Shown here: positions 23,400 to 32,100 of the stretch, in pieces
Numbering within the stretch: the first letter of the stretch is position 1
Layout: every line of letters begins with the position of its first letter
DNA from: Acidimicrobiaceae bacterium
Lineage (GTDB): Bacteria; Actinomycetota; Acidimicrobiia; Acidimicrobiales; RAAP-2
Assembly (NCBI GenBank): GCA_027306605.1
Contig: DAHUZK010000040.1
Location: 62,001 to 126,000 of the forward strand
Reading direction: 5' to 3'
DNA length: 64,000 nucleotides
The notes under the pieces: model-generated
The model's database searches: none
The model's input: the letters and a program-made list of their open reading frames with translations, nothing else
What the model was told of the DNA's origin: nothing
Made by a program: the position numbers and the translations under genes

Positions 23400-23454
23400 G
23401 ACAAGCCCCTTCGCACGCACGACAAACCCCTTCGCACGCACGACGAACCCCTTC
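23400..23454 (+). repeat. 21-bp tandem repeat, 2.6 copies
   Basis: GACAAGCCCCTTCGCACGCAC, then the same with one base changed, then a partial copy, in the divergent region between the XRE gene and the antiporter gene. They lie upstream of the TATACT promoter, where activator or repressor sites would sit. Confidence 0.75.
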
Positions 23455-23485
23455 TGAGCAGGGGCGGACGCAGGGGCCCGGTCGT

Positions 23486-23491
23486 CACAAT
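23486..23491 (+). promoter_or_regulatory. -10 box CACAAT, leaderless start of the antiporter gene
   Basis: CACAAT followed by 6 nt and the GTG at 23498. Confidence 0.4.
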
Positions 23492-23497
23492 GGACAC

Positions 23498-25117
23498 GTG
23501 AGCGCGGGCCAGATCCTCGTCGTGCTGGCCGTCGCCATGGTGACCTTCACGTCGGTGGCGGTGCTGCGCCGGTTCGGCGTGCCCGCCCCGGTCGTGCTGG
23601 TGCTCGCCGGCCTGGTCATCGGCTTCCTCCCGTTCGTGCCCGACGTCACGCTGCCACCGGAGCTGGTGTTGCTGGGCCTCTTGCCCCTGTTGGTCTTCGA
23701 CACGGCGCTCACATCGTCGCCCACCGCCTTTCGCCGCGATTGGCGCTCCATCGGGACCCTGGCCGTGCTGCTCGTGGTCGTCACCGCGGGCGCCGTCGCC
23801 GCCGTGGCGCACTGGGTGGCGCACCTGCCCTGGGCCATCTCCTTCGTCCTGGGCACGGCGGTGGGCCCGACCGACGCCGCGGCGGCGACCAGCGTGGCCC
23901 GGCGGCTCCGGATGCCCCGGCGCCTCGTCACCCTGCTCGAGGGCGAGGCGCTCTTCAACGACGCCACCGCCCTCGTCTTCTATGCCGCCGCCGTCACCGC
24001 GGCCACCTCCGGCACGTTCTCCGCGCTGGGCACGGCCGGCGGCATCGTCTACGCCGTCGTGGTGGGGGCCGGGATCGGGCTGGTGGTCGGCGTGGCGGGC
24101 CGCTGGGCACTGAACCGGATCAACGATCCTCCGATCGAGATCGCCGGATCCATGCTGCTGGCCTACCTGAGCTACCTGCCCGCCGAGGAGGTCCATGCCT
24201 CGGGCGTGCTGGCCGCCGTGGCGGCGGGCCTGTACCTGGGCTGGCACCTCAGCGGGAGCGAGGTGTCGGCCCGGAGCCGGCTCCAGTTCAAGGCCTTCTG
24301 GGAGACCCTGGTCTTCCTGGTCAATGCCGCCCTCTTCATCCTGGTCGGGCTCTCGTTCCACACCTTCTCGGCCGAGGCCAGGGGAACGCTCGGTCGCCTG
24401 GCTCTCGCCTCCCTGGCCGTGGTGGCGACGGTGATCCTCGTCCGCATGGTCTGGATGGGAGCCTTCGCCGCACCGGGCCGCCTCCGCCTGCGCCTCGGTC
24501 TGCGGCGCCGCGGCGGGCGACGGCCCCGCCGGCCGCGGCGCGCCCGGGGTGAGCGCCTCATCCTCGGATGGGCGGGCATGCGCGGCGCCATCACCCTCGC
24601 CGCGCTGCTGGCGGTCCCGACCGTGACGAACGCCGGCGATCCGCTGGCGGGTCGCGACACCATCATCTCTCTCGGTTTCGCGGTGATCCTGGCCACCCTG
24701 GTCGGCCAGGGGATGACCCTGCCCGCGCTCGTGCGCTGGGTCGGCCTGACCGAGAGCTCGTCGCTCGTGGAGGCCGAGCGCACGGCGCGGCTCGAGCTGG
24801 CGCGTGCGGCGCTGGAGCATCTCGACGAACTGAGCGAGGACGAGGAGGTGCCCGGCGACGTGGTCGACGGTTTGCGGGCTCAGTACCTTGGTCGGCTCCG
24901 CCTCTTGGAGTCGGTCTCGTCGGACGGCGCGGCCGAATCCGTGGCGCGGATCAGCGCCGTCACGGATGCGGCGCTGCGTCGTGAGCTCATCGGGGTGCAA
25001 CGCCGGGCCCTCACCGCCCTGCGGGCGCGCGGCGTCATCGGCGCGACCACGCTGCGCACGATCGAGCACGATCTCGACCTCGAGGAGGCGCGGATGCCCG
25101 ACGGCGCCGGCCGGTAG
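23498..25117 (+). CDS. CPA1-family Na+(K+)/H+ antiporter
   Basis: A 539-residue membrane antiporter with about twelve hydrophobic segments. VLRRFGVPAPVVLVLAGLVIGF, LPLLVFDTAL, GTAVGPTDAAAATSVARRL (the unwound TM4 region), LLEGEALFNDATALVFYAAAV (TM5 with the ND ion-binding pair) and ERLILGWAGMRGAITLAALLAVP are CPA1 signatures. The last 110 residues form a soluble charged helical tail (LELARAALEHLDELSEDEEVPGD...), probably regulatory. An Arg-rich loop (RLRLRLGLRRRGGRRPRRPRR) precedes the last helices. With the Ca/Na exchanger 1 kb upstream it makes a small ion-homeostasis locus. Confidence 0.9.
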   Translation: MSAGQILVVLAVAMVTFTSVAVLRRFGVPAPVVLVLAGLVIGFLPFVPDVTLPPELVLLGLLPLLVFDTALTSSPTAFRRDWRSIGTLAVLLVVVTAGAVAAVAHWVAHLPWAISFVLGTAVGPTDAAAATSVARRLRMPRRLVTLLEGEALFNDATALVFYAAAVTAATSGTFSALGTAGGIVYAVVVGAGIGLVVGVAGRWALNRINDPPIEIAGSMLLAYLSYLPAEEVHASGVLAAVAAGLYLGWHLSGSEVSARSRLQFKAFWETLVFLVNAALFILVGLSFHTFSAEARGTLGRLALASLAVVATVILVRMVWMGAFAAPGRLRLRLGLRRRGGRRPRRPRRARGERLILGWAGMRGAITLAALLAVPTVTNAGDPLAGRDTIISLGFAVILATLVGQGMTLPALVRWVGLTESSSLVEAERTARLELARAALEHLDELSEDEEVPGDVVDGLRAQYLGRLRLLESVSSDGAAESVARISAVTDAALRRELIGVQRRALTALRARGVIGATTLRTIEHDLDLEEARMPDGAGR

Positions 25118-25129
25118 CAGGCGCCGGCC
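25109..25129. terminator. Hairpin at a convergent gene junction
   Basis: GGCCGG pairs with CCGGCC around 9 nt, spanning the antiporter stop codon and reaching to within 7 nt of the stop of the convergent HAD gene. No T tract. Confidence 0.45.
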
Positions 25130-25135
25130 ACCGGG

Positions 25136-25876
25136 TCAGGGGACTGCCAGCGCGTCGAGGACCCCGGGCAGCTCGGTGAGGGACGACACCACGGCGTCGG
25201 GCCGTTCCTCGGCGGGGTGCAGCCGCAGGAACGCCTCGGCGCCCTGCCGGTCGCGGTCGAGCCACACGGCATGCCAGCCCGCACGCTTGGCGCCGATGAC
25301 GTCGTTCAGCGGATGGTCGCCGACCAGCACACAGGCGGCAGGGCCCAGACCGAGCCGGCGCTCGACCACCTCGAAGAGACCCTTGTCGGGCTTGGCCACT
25401 CGATGGTCCTGGGCGAACACCACGCATTCGAAGTAGCCGTCGAGCCCCACCGTCTCGGGGAGCCGGCTCCCGTTGGAGAGGAGGCCGAGCCGGTAGCGGC
25501 CGTGCAGGGTGTCGAGGCACGGCCGCGTGTCGGCGAACAGCGCGGGGTCGCGGTCGCGGTAGGTGAAGTACGAGGAGCCGACGCGCTCTGCCAGCTCGGC
25601 ATCCGCCGTCTCGTCGCCACCCTCGGCTGCCCGGAGGTACGCCAGGGTGCGGCCGAACCCGAGGGCCCGCAACCGGGCCAGGTCGTACTCCACCCCCGCG
25701 AGCTCCTCACCCACCTCGGTGCGATGGCGTGCCAGCTCCTCCCACGTCAGCGCGTCGGAGAAGGGGCCCGGGCGCGCCGCCCTGATGTCCTCGAGCACGG
25801 CGACCAGCGCGTCGTGCATGACCTTCTCGAAGTCCCACAGCGTCTGGTCCCCGTCGAAGAGCACCGCCTCGATCAT
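25136..25876 (-). CDS. HAD-superfamily hydrolase
   Basis: A 246-residue HAD-like phosphatase. Motif I is AVLFDGDQTLWDF, motif II GLLSNGSRLPETVGL, the Lys region VAKPDKGLFEVVERRLGL, and motif IV VLVGDHPLNDVIGAKRAGWHAVWLDRD. The helical cap between motifs I and II suggests subfamily IA. The substrate is unknown. It lies 22 nt downstream of the quinone oxidoreductase gene on the same strand and is probably co-transcribed. Confidence 0.85.
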   Translation of the reverse strand: MIEAVLFDGDQTLWDFEKVMHDALVAVLEDIRAARPGPFSDALTWEELARHRTEVGEELAGVEYDLARLRALGFGRTLAYLRAAEGGDETADAELAERVGSSYFTYRDRDPALFADTRPCLDTLHGRYRLGLLSNGSRLPETVGLDGYFECVVFAQDHRVAKPDKGLFEVVERRLGLGPAACVLVGDHPLNDVIGAKRAGWHAVWLDRDRQGAEAFLRLHPAEERPDAVVSSLTELPGVLDALAVP

Positions 25877-25898
25877 CGGGGGCCAGCCGGAAGGGGCC

Positions 25899-26840
25899 TC
25901 ACGCCACCAGCACCACCTTCCCGAGCTTGGCGCCCTCGGTGAACCGCGCGTAGGCCGCCTCGGCCTCGGCCAGCGGGAAGGTGGCGCAGACCGGCACCCG
26001 CAGGCGCCCTGAAGCCAGCAGCGGCAGCACGTGCCGCGCCACGCCCGCGGCGACGTTGGCCTTCTCGCGTCGGCTGCGTGCCCGCAACGTCGAGCCGCCG
26101 ATGCGGGCGCGCTTGCCCATGAGCGAGAAAAGGTCGAGGTCGATCCGGGAGCCCCCGCCCACTCCGATCACGACGAGGCGCGCCCCGGTGGCCACAGCGG
26201 GCAGCGCCGCCGTGAGGCTGGGCGCACCCACCAGCTCGAGCACGACGTCGTAGGGACCGTGCGCGGCCTCGTCGCCCGGTGCCACCACCTCGTTCGCTCC
26301 CAGCGCGGCGACCTCGGCGCGCCGGTCCGGCTGTCGTACCGTCGCCACGACGTGGGCGCCGGTCACCGCGGCCAGCTGCACGCCGGCCGTTCCCACGCCG
26401 CCTGCCGCTCCCGAGACGAGTACCCGCTCGCCCGAGGCCAGCCCGGCCTGCGTGAAGAGGGCGTCGTACGCCGTCGAGAACACCTCGGGGAAGCCTCCGG
26501 CCTCGGGCCAGGGCAGCGAGGCGGGGACGGCCAGGGCATGGGACTCGTCGACGAAGGCCATGGTCGCCTGCGCGCCGCCGCCCACGACGGCCATGACGCG
26601 GTCGCCCGGCCCGAAGAGCGTCACCCCGCGGCCGACGGCGACGACCTCGCCGGCCATCTCCATCCCCGGGATGTCCGTCGGCCAGCCCGGGGGTGCCGGG
26701 TAGTGCCCGGCCCGCTGCACCAGGTCCGCGCCGTTCAGCCCCGCTGCCTTCACCTCGACGAGCAACTCGGTGTCCCCCGGCACCGGATCGTCGCGCTCCT
26801 CCCAGTGGAGGCGCCCGTCCCGGATCACCACGGCGTGCAC
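25899..26840 (-). CDS. Zinc-independent quinone oxidoreductase / MDR-family dehydrogenase
   Basis: A 313-residue medium-chain dehydrogenase/reductase of the NADPH:quinone oxidoreductase type. Seen: LLVEVKAAGLNGADLVQRAGHYPAPPGWPTDIPGMEMAGEVVAVGRGV (no zinc-ligand Cys) and the NADPH Rossmann motif VLVSGAAGGVGTAGVQLAAVTGAHVVATVRQPDR. FPEVFSTAYDALF and KLGKVVL complete the family pattern. The GTG at 26840 was chosen because TAGGGT lies 7 nt upstream; a longer frame to 26927 would overlap the divergent gene start. Likely reduces quinones or enones with NADPH, next to a glutathione-peroxidase-like gene. Confidence 0.88.
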   Translation of the reverse strand: MHAVVIRDGRLHWEERDDPVPGDTELLVEVKAAGLNGADLVQRAGHYPAPPGWPTDIPGMEMAGEVVAVGRGVTLFGPGDRVMAVVGGGAQATMAFVDESHALAVPASLPWPEAGGFPEVFSTAYDALFTQAGLASGERVLVSGAAGGVGTAGVQLAAVTGAHVVATVRQPDRRAEVAALGANEVVAPGDEAAHGPYDVVLELVGAPSLTAALPAVATGARLVVIGVGGGSRIDLDLFSLMGKRARIGGSTLRARSRREKANVAAGVARHVLPLLASGRLRVPVCATFPLAEAEAAYARFTEGAKLGKVVLVA

Positions 26841-26847
26841 GGAGGCC

Positions 26848-26853
26848 ACCCTA
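26848..26853 (-). promoter_or_regulatory. -10 box TAGGGT, leaderless start of the quinone oxidoreductase gene
   Basis: Minus-strand TAGGGT, 7 nt before the GTG at 26840. Confidence 0.55.
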
Positions 26854-26886
26854 CGCGGGCCGGGGCGCGCCACCACCCGGTGCCGG

Positions 26887-26892
26887 TAGGGT
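26887..26892 (+). promoter_or_regulatory. -10 box TAGGGT, leaderless start of the glutathione peroxidase gene
   Basis: TAGGGT, 6 nt before the ATG at 26899. It is the mirror image of the opposing promoter, with identical hexamers 33 bp apart. Confidence 0.55.
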
Positions 26893-26898
26893 CGGCGC

Positions 26899-27387
26899 AT
26901 GGCTCTCTCCGACATCCCCATCCACACGCTCCAGGGCGCCGACGCCTCCCTCGGCGATTACGCGGGCAAGACGCTGCTGCTGGTCAACGTGGCCTCCAAG
27001 TGTGGCCTCACCCCGCAGTACGAAGGGCTCGAGCGCCTGCAGAAGAAGTACGAGGACCGCGGCTTCACGGTTGTGGGGTTCCCGTGCAACCAGTTCCTCG
27101 AGCAGGAGCCGGGGACGGCGGAGGAGATCCAGCAGTTCTGCTCGGCCACGTACGGCGTGACCTTCCCGCTGATGGAGAAGATCGAGGTCAACGGCGAGGG
27201 CCGGCACCCCATTTATGCGGAGCTGACACAGAAGGCCGACGCCGAGGGCAACGCCGGCGACATCACCTGGAACTTCGAGAAGTTCCTCGTCTCCCCCGAG
27301 GGTGACGTCGTGGCGCGCTACCGGCCGCAGGTCGAGCCGGAGGACGCCACCATCGTGAGCGACATCGAGGCGCAGCTCACCGCTTGA
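26899..27387 (+). CDS. Glutathione peroxidase family protein (thiol peroxidase)
   Basis: A 162-residue peroxidase of the GPx fold. Peroxidatic Cys35 in NVASKCGLTPQYEGLE replaces selenocysteine, and FPCNQFLEQEPG (Gln and the possible resolving Cys) and DITWNFEKFLVSPEGDVVARY (Trp/Asn of the catalytic tetrad) are all present. In actinobacteria such enzymes usually use thioredoxin rather than glutathione. Its stop overlaps the TTG of the next phosphatase gene. Confidence 0.92.
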   Translation: MALSDIPIHTLQGADASLGDYAGKTLLLVNVASKCGLTPQYEGLERLQKKYEDRGFTVVGFPCNQFLEQEPGTAEEIQQFCSATYGVTFPLMEKIEVNGEGRHPIYAELTQKADAEGNAGDITWNFEKFLVSPEGDVVARYRPQVEPEDATIVSDIEAQLTA

Positions 27388-28085
27388 TCCCGCCGTACCC
27401 CGTCGCGGCGGGGCTCACCGCCTCCATCTTCGACATGGACGGGCTGCTGCTCGACTCCGAGGTGCTGTGGCACGAGGCCGAGATCGAGATCCTCGGCGGG
27501 CTCGGCGTGCCGCTGGACTCCGACGGCTGCCGGACGACCAAGGGGATGTTCGTCAACGAGGTGGCCTGGCACTGGTTCGTCCGACACCCGTGGGAGGGGC
27601 CGACCCCCGACGAGGTCGCCGTGGCGATCGTCGACCGGGTCATGGAGCTCATCGTGACCAAGGGGAGGCTCAAGCCGGGCGCCGAGCACGCCATCGCGCT
27701 GTGCGGGCAGCGGGGCTGGCCACTGGCGGTGGCGTCGTCGTCGCAGTACCGCCTCATCGAGGTCGCGCTCGGGCACTTCGGATTGGCGGGCCACTTCGGC
27801 GTGATCCACTCGGCCGAGGAGGAGCCCTACGGCAAGCCGCACCCCGCCGTCTTCCTCTCGGCCGCCACCCGGCTGGGCGTGGCGCCGAAGCAGTGCCTCG
27901 TGTGGGAGGACGCGCCGGCCGGCGTCCTGGCGGCGAAGGCCGCCTCCATGGCGTGCATCGCCGTGCCCGAGGTGGGGGAGGGCAGTCATCCGGCCTTCGC
28001 GCTGGCCGACCTCGTGGTCTCGTCGCTCGACGAGGTGGACACGGCGGCGCTGGATGCGCTGGAGGCGGCGATCCGGGGCGATTAG
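27384..28085 (+). CDS. HAD-IA sugar-phosphate phosphatase (HxpB/YniC-like)
   Basis: A 233-residue HAD phosphatase. Motif I SIFDMDGLLLDSEVLWHEAEIEIL is the beta-phosphoglucomutase/2-deoxyglucose-6-phosphatase form; motif II PLAVASSSQYRLI, the Lys region EEPYGKPHPAVFLSAATRLG, and motif IV CLVWEDAPAGVLAAKAASMACIAVP follow. Likely removes phosphate from hexose or hexitol phosphates. The TTG at 27384 overlaps the glutathione peroxidase stop by 4 nt; no ATG or GTG lies between it and motif I, so the weak start seems real. Confidence 0.85.
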   Translation: MIPPYPVAAGLTASIFDMDGLLLDSEVLWHEAEIEILGGLGVPLDSDGCRTTKGMFVNEVAWHWFVRHPWEGPTPDEVAVAIVDRVMELIVTKGRLKPGAEHAIALCGQRGWPLAVASSSQYRLIEVALGHFGLAGHFGVIHSAEEEPYGKPHPAVFLSAATRLGVAPKQCLVWEDAPAGVLAAKAASMACIAVPEVGEGSHPAFALADLVVSSLDEVDTAALDALEAAIRGD

Positions 28086-28100
28086 GTCGGAGCCGGGTGG

Positions 28101-28868
28101 TCAGAGGATCTGCTCGAGGCGTGCCGCGACCTCCCGGAAGCGGGTGATGGGAACCAGGTGCACGCCGTCGAACGCGCCCGAGTCGCGGATGCCGGCGACG
28201 AGATCGACAGCCAGGTCGACGCCGGCGTTGCGGTCGGCTTCGAGCCGGGCGACGAGGTCGGGCGGGACCTCCACGCCCGGGATGTGCATGGATCGGGCCC
28301 TGGCGGCGCTGGCCACCACCATCACCCCGGCGTAGACGGGGACATCGATCTCCACGCCGGCGCGCCACTCGAGGAGCGCGTCGAGGGAGAACCCGATCTG
28401 GACGAAGAGGAAGTCGGCCGCCTTCTTCCAGGAGGGGAGCGGCCGCAGGCCGGTGGCGGCACCGAAGCGCATCGGGAGCGGCGGCGTGAGCCCGCCCGCG
28501 TAGGAGCGTCCCTCCTCCAGCATGGTGCGGACCGTGAGCTCGCTGGTGCGTGTCCCGGCCAGTGGCTCGTCGCCGTAGACGAAGAGGAACTGGTCGACGC
28601 CGTAGGCAGCCGCCGTGAGCAGGTCACGGCGGAACCCGAGGAGGTTGCGGTCGCGCGCGTTGAGGCAGGCGATGGAGCGCCCGCCCATGGCCTCGACCTC
28701 GTGGGCCACGGCCACGCTCGACACGGTGGCCCTCCCGATGTGGTTGTCCGGGATCAGGAACATGGAGGCGATGGGGCTGAGGACACCGATCTGGTGCCGG
28801 ACCCGCTTGAGGTCGGGCGTGGTGGCGGGCTCTATCTCGCAGACGATCTCGAAGGGGCGGGCCGTCAT
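28101..28868 (-). CDS. Short methylenetetrahydrofolate-reductase-family protein
   Basis: A 255-residue TIM-barrel protein of the MetF family, which reduces 5,10-methylene- to 5-methyl-tetrahydrofolate. Seen: FEIVCEIEPATTPDLKRV (position of the catalytic Glu), GRSIACLNARDRNLLGFRRDLLTAAAYGVDQFLFVYGDEP (the LxGD-like loop) and FLFVQIGFSLDALLEW. It is about 35 residues shorter than Escherichia coli MetF and lacks parts of the usual FAD-binding motifs; small flavin-free MTHFRs are known from mycobacteria. The ATG at 28868 was chosen, since the frame upstream runs through 24-bp repeats. No methionine genes are adjacent. Confidence 0.72.
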   Translation of the reverse strand: MTARPFEIVCEIEPATTPDLKRVRHQIGVLSPIASMFLIPDNHIGRATVSSVAVAHEVEAMGGRSIACLNARDRNLLGFRRDLLTAAAYGVDQFLFVYGDEPLAGTRTSELTVRTMLEEGRSYAGGLTPPLPMRFGAATGLRPLPSWKKAADFLFVQIGFSLDALLEWRAGVEIDVPVYAGVMVVASAARARSMHIPGVEVPPDLVARLEADRNAGVDLAVDLVAGIRDSGAFDGVHLVPITRFREVAARLEQIL

Positions 28869-28889
28869 GGCGCCGCCCTTCCCGGCGCC

Positions 28890-28961
28890 GGGGTGGGTCC
28901 GGGCCCCGGGCCAGGGGCGGGTCCGGGGCCCGGGCCACCGGTGGGTGCGGGTGCCGGGCCG
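28890..28961 (+). repeat. Three 24-bp G-rich tandem repeats
   Basis: Units at 28890, 28914 and 28938. The first two differ at three positions and the third is diverged. Unit 1 reads GGGG-T-GGG-TCC-GGG-CCCC-GGG, a canonical G-quadruplex pattern on the plus strand, just upstream of the MTHFR start. Confidence 0.7.
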
Positions 28962-28994
28962 CCGGCGGGGGTGGCTCGTATCCCGCAGCAGTTT

Positions 28995-29026
28995 CCGATG
29001 GGTGTGTACAGGTGTGTGTACATCGG
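28995..29026. promoter_or_regulatory. Inverted repeat with two TGTACA boxes
   Basis: CCGATG and CATCGG flank two TGTACA palindromes at 29005-29010 and 29017-29022, 12 bp apart. Operator-like; no regulator is assigned. Confidence 0.35.
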
Positions 29027-29086
29027 AGAAACAACCGACGGTGGGCACGCCATTCGTGGGGAAGGGGTGGGTCGATCCATACCCTC

Positions 29087-29092
29087 TATCCT
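29087..29092 (+). promoter_or_regulatory. Possible -10 box TATCCT for ileS
   Basis: TATCCT, about 54 nt before the GTG at 29146; this would give an untranslated leader of roughly 45 nt. Confidence 0.35.
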
Positions 29093-29145
29093 TTCCGAGA
29101 CGACGGGTCCGTCTGGATCCTCCCGCCGCCCGTCACCCGCCTCCC

Positions 29146-32100
29146 GTGTTCTCACCCGTCCCGCCCGACATCGACTTCGTCGCCCTCGAGCAGGCCGAAC
29201 TGGCCCGCTGGTCGGCCCACCGCGTCTTCGAACGCTCCGTCGAGCAGCGCGCCGGCGCCCCACCGTGGGTCTTCTACGAGGGCCCCCCCACGGCCAACGG
29301 CATGCCGGGCCTGCACCACGTCTGGGCCCGCGTCTACAAGGACCTCTTCTGCCGTTTCCGCACGATGCGCGGGGCCTACGTCGCCCGCCGGGCCGGGTGG
29401 GACACGCACGGGCTCCCGGTCGAGGTCGAGGTCGAGAAGAAGCTCGGCATCACCGGCAAACAGCAGATCGAGGAGCAGGTCGGCATCGCCGAGTTCACGC
29501 GGCTGTGTCGGGAGTCGGTCTACACCTACGTTGACGAGTTCGCCCGGCTGACGACGCGCATCGGCTACTGGGTCGACATGGACGCGGCGTACTGGACGCT
29601 CAGCCCTTCCTACATCGAATCAGTGTGGTGGCACCTCCAGCAGCTCTTCGACCAGGGCCTTCTCTACGAGGACCTCAAGGTCGTCCCGTACTGCCCGCGC
29701 TGCGGCACCGCGCTGTCGAGCCACGAGCTCGGCCAGCCCGACGTCTACCGGGACGAAGAGGACGAGTCCGCGTACGTGCGGCTGCGCATCCTCGATCCCG
29801 ATCCCGCTGTGACCGGGGACGCGGCGTGGCTGGCCGTCTGGACGACGACGCCGTGGACGCTGCTCTCCAACACGGGCGTCGCCGCCAATCCAGGGCTGAC
29901 CTATGCCGTGGTCGACGGGATGCTCATGGCCGACGAACTGGTCGACACCGTGCTGGGGGAGGGTGCGTCGGCGCGGGTGACGAAGCGCTTCCCCGGTTCG
30001 GCACTCGTCGGCCTGCGTTACGAGCGCCCCTTCGACGATCTCGATGCCCCGCCGGGTGCCGTCGGCTGGCGGGTCGTCCCCGCCGACTACGTCACGACCG
30101 AGGAGGGAACCGGTCTCGTCCACCTGGCGCCTGCCTTCGGCGAGATCGACCGGCAGATCGGCCGCGACAACGGACTGCCTTCGCTCAATCCGGTCGGGCC
30201 CGACGGGCGGTTCACACGGGACATCGGCTGGCTCGCCGGTCGCGAGGTGCGCCAGGCCAACCAAGACATCAACGACCGGCTCGAATCCGACGGCCTGCTC
30301 ATCCGGCGCTTCCCGTACGTGCACGCGTACCCGCACTGTTGGCGCTGCCGCACCCCGTTGATCTACTGGGGCAAGCCCAGCTGGTACATCGCGACCTCCA
30401 CCCGCAAGGACGATCTCCTCGAGGCCAACGAGACGGTCGACTGGCACCCCGGCTACATCAAGGAAGGGCGCTTCGGCGAGTGGCTGGCCAACAACGTCGA
30501 CTGGGCGCTCTCACGCGACCGCTACTGGGGGACGCCGCTCCCGGTCTGGCGTTGCGGCCGAGGCCACCTGCGCTGTGTGGGATCGCTGGTGGAGCTCTCG
30601 GACCTCTGCGGCCGTGACGTCACCGGGGTCGATCCGCACCGTCCGGCCATCGACGAGGTCGCGTTCGCCTGCGCCACCTGCGCTGCCGAGGGCGCCGACG
30701 ACGAACTGGCGGTGGCACGCCGTGTCGAGCCGGTCATCGACGCTTGGTTCGACTCGGGATCCATGCCGGCCGCACAGATCGGGTACCCGCACGCGCCCGG
30801 TTCCGCCGAGACCTTCACCTTTCCGGCCGATTTCATCTCGGAGGCCATCGACCAGACGCGGGGCTGGTTCTACTCGCTGCTGGCGGTGAACGCGCTGGTG
30901 TTCGGCGAGAGCCCGTACCGCCACGTGGTCTGCCTGGGGCACATCGTCGACGCCGACGGTCGCAAGATGTCGAAGTCCCTCGGGAACATCATCGACCCAT
31001 GGCAGATCCTCGAGACACGGGGCGCAGACGCCATGCGATGGTGGATGTTCAGCCAGGGGTCTCCGTGGACCCCGACACGGGCCACGCTCGGTGCGATCGA
31101 CACAGCCGTGCGGGACATGCTGCTCACGCTGTGGAACACCTTCAGCTTCTTCACCACCTACGCGTCGCTGAACGAGTTCGAACCGTCCGATCCGAGCATC
31201 CCGGCACCGGCGTCGCGGAGTGCTCTCGACCGCTGGATCCTGTCCCGGCTCTCGTGCACGGTCAGCACCATGACGTCGGCGCTGGACGAATACGAGCCGC
31301 TGGCGGCGGCCACCGCGCTGGGTGAGCTGGTCGACGACCTCTCCAACTGGTACGTGCGTCGTAGCCGCCGGCGTTTCTGGCGCACCGATCCCGGAGCGCC
31401 TGCGGGTGACACGCTGGCCGCCCAGGCCACGTTGCACGCCGTGTTGACGAACGTCGCCCTCCTGCTGGCGCCGTTGTGCCCGTTCGCGGCAGATGCGATG
31501 TGGCGACAGCTGGTGGGAGCGGCCGACGTCGACTCGGTCCACCTGGCCGACTGGCCGGCCGCGGACGCCGCGCTGAGGGACGAGGGACTCGAGGCGCAGA
31601 TGGCGCTGGCCCGGCGCCTGACCTCCCTCGGCCGCGCCGCCCGCAGCGAGGCCGGGGTGAAGGTGCGCCAGCCTCTCCGGCGCGCCCTTGTCTTCCTACC
31701 CGGCGACGCGCCCGAGATCCTCCATGACATCGTGGCCGACGAGCTCAACGTCGACGAGATCGATGCCGCCGACGAACTGAGCGATGTGATCACCTTCGAG
31801 CTCGTGCCGAACTTCGCCACTCTCGGGCCGCGTCTGGGCAAGCGCGTCCAGCTGGTCCGGACCGCCCTGGAGAAGCTGGACGGGGCGGACGCCGCCGATG
31901 TGCTCGAGTCCGGTCAGCCACTCACGGTGACGCTGGAGGGAGAAGCGGTCGAGCTGAGCCCGGAGGACGTCTCGTTGCGGGTGCGTCCGCAGCAGGGTTT
32001 CGCCGTGTCACGCGAGGGGGGCGAGGTGGTGGCGCTGGACCTGGCGGTCGACGAGGACCTCCGGCTCAGGGGCCTGGCGCGCGACGTGGTCCGGCTCGTG

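Larger units (their letters stand above)
28869..29145. other. Gene-free divergent region between the MTHFR and ileS genes
   Basis: It holds a G-rich 24-bp repeat (28890-28961), an inverted repeat with TGTACA boxes (28995-29026) and a possible ileS promoter (29087-29092). No T-box specifier or UGGN/ACCGCG element was seen, and no credible reading frame. Confidence 0.6.

Noticed and set aside
23031-23441. Longer XRE protein starting at 23441
   Set aside because: The extra 26 residues would be encoded by the AT-rich promoter and the 21-bp repeats; the GTG at 23363 fits the -10 box and the HTH boundary.
28869-29048. N-terminal extension of the MTHFR-like protein
   Set aside because: It would translate the 24-bp G-rich repeats into PGTRTHRWPGPRTRPWPG-like sequence with no family similarity.
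28981-29145. T-box riboswitch upstream of ileS
   Set aside because: T-boxes on actinobacterial ileS are known, but I found neither a UGGN/ACCGCG-type antiterminator bulge nor a specifier loop here.
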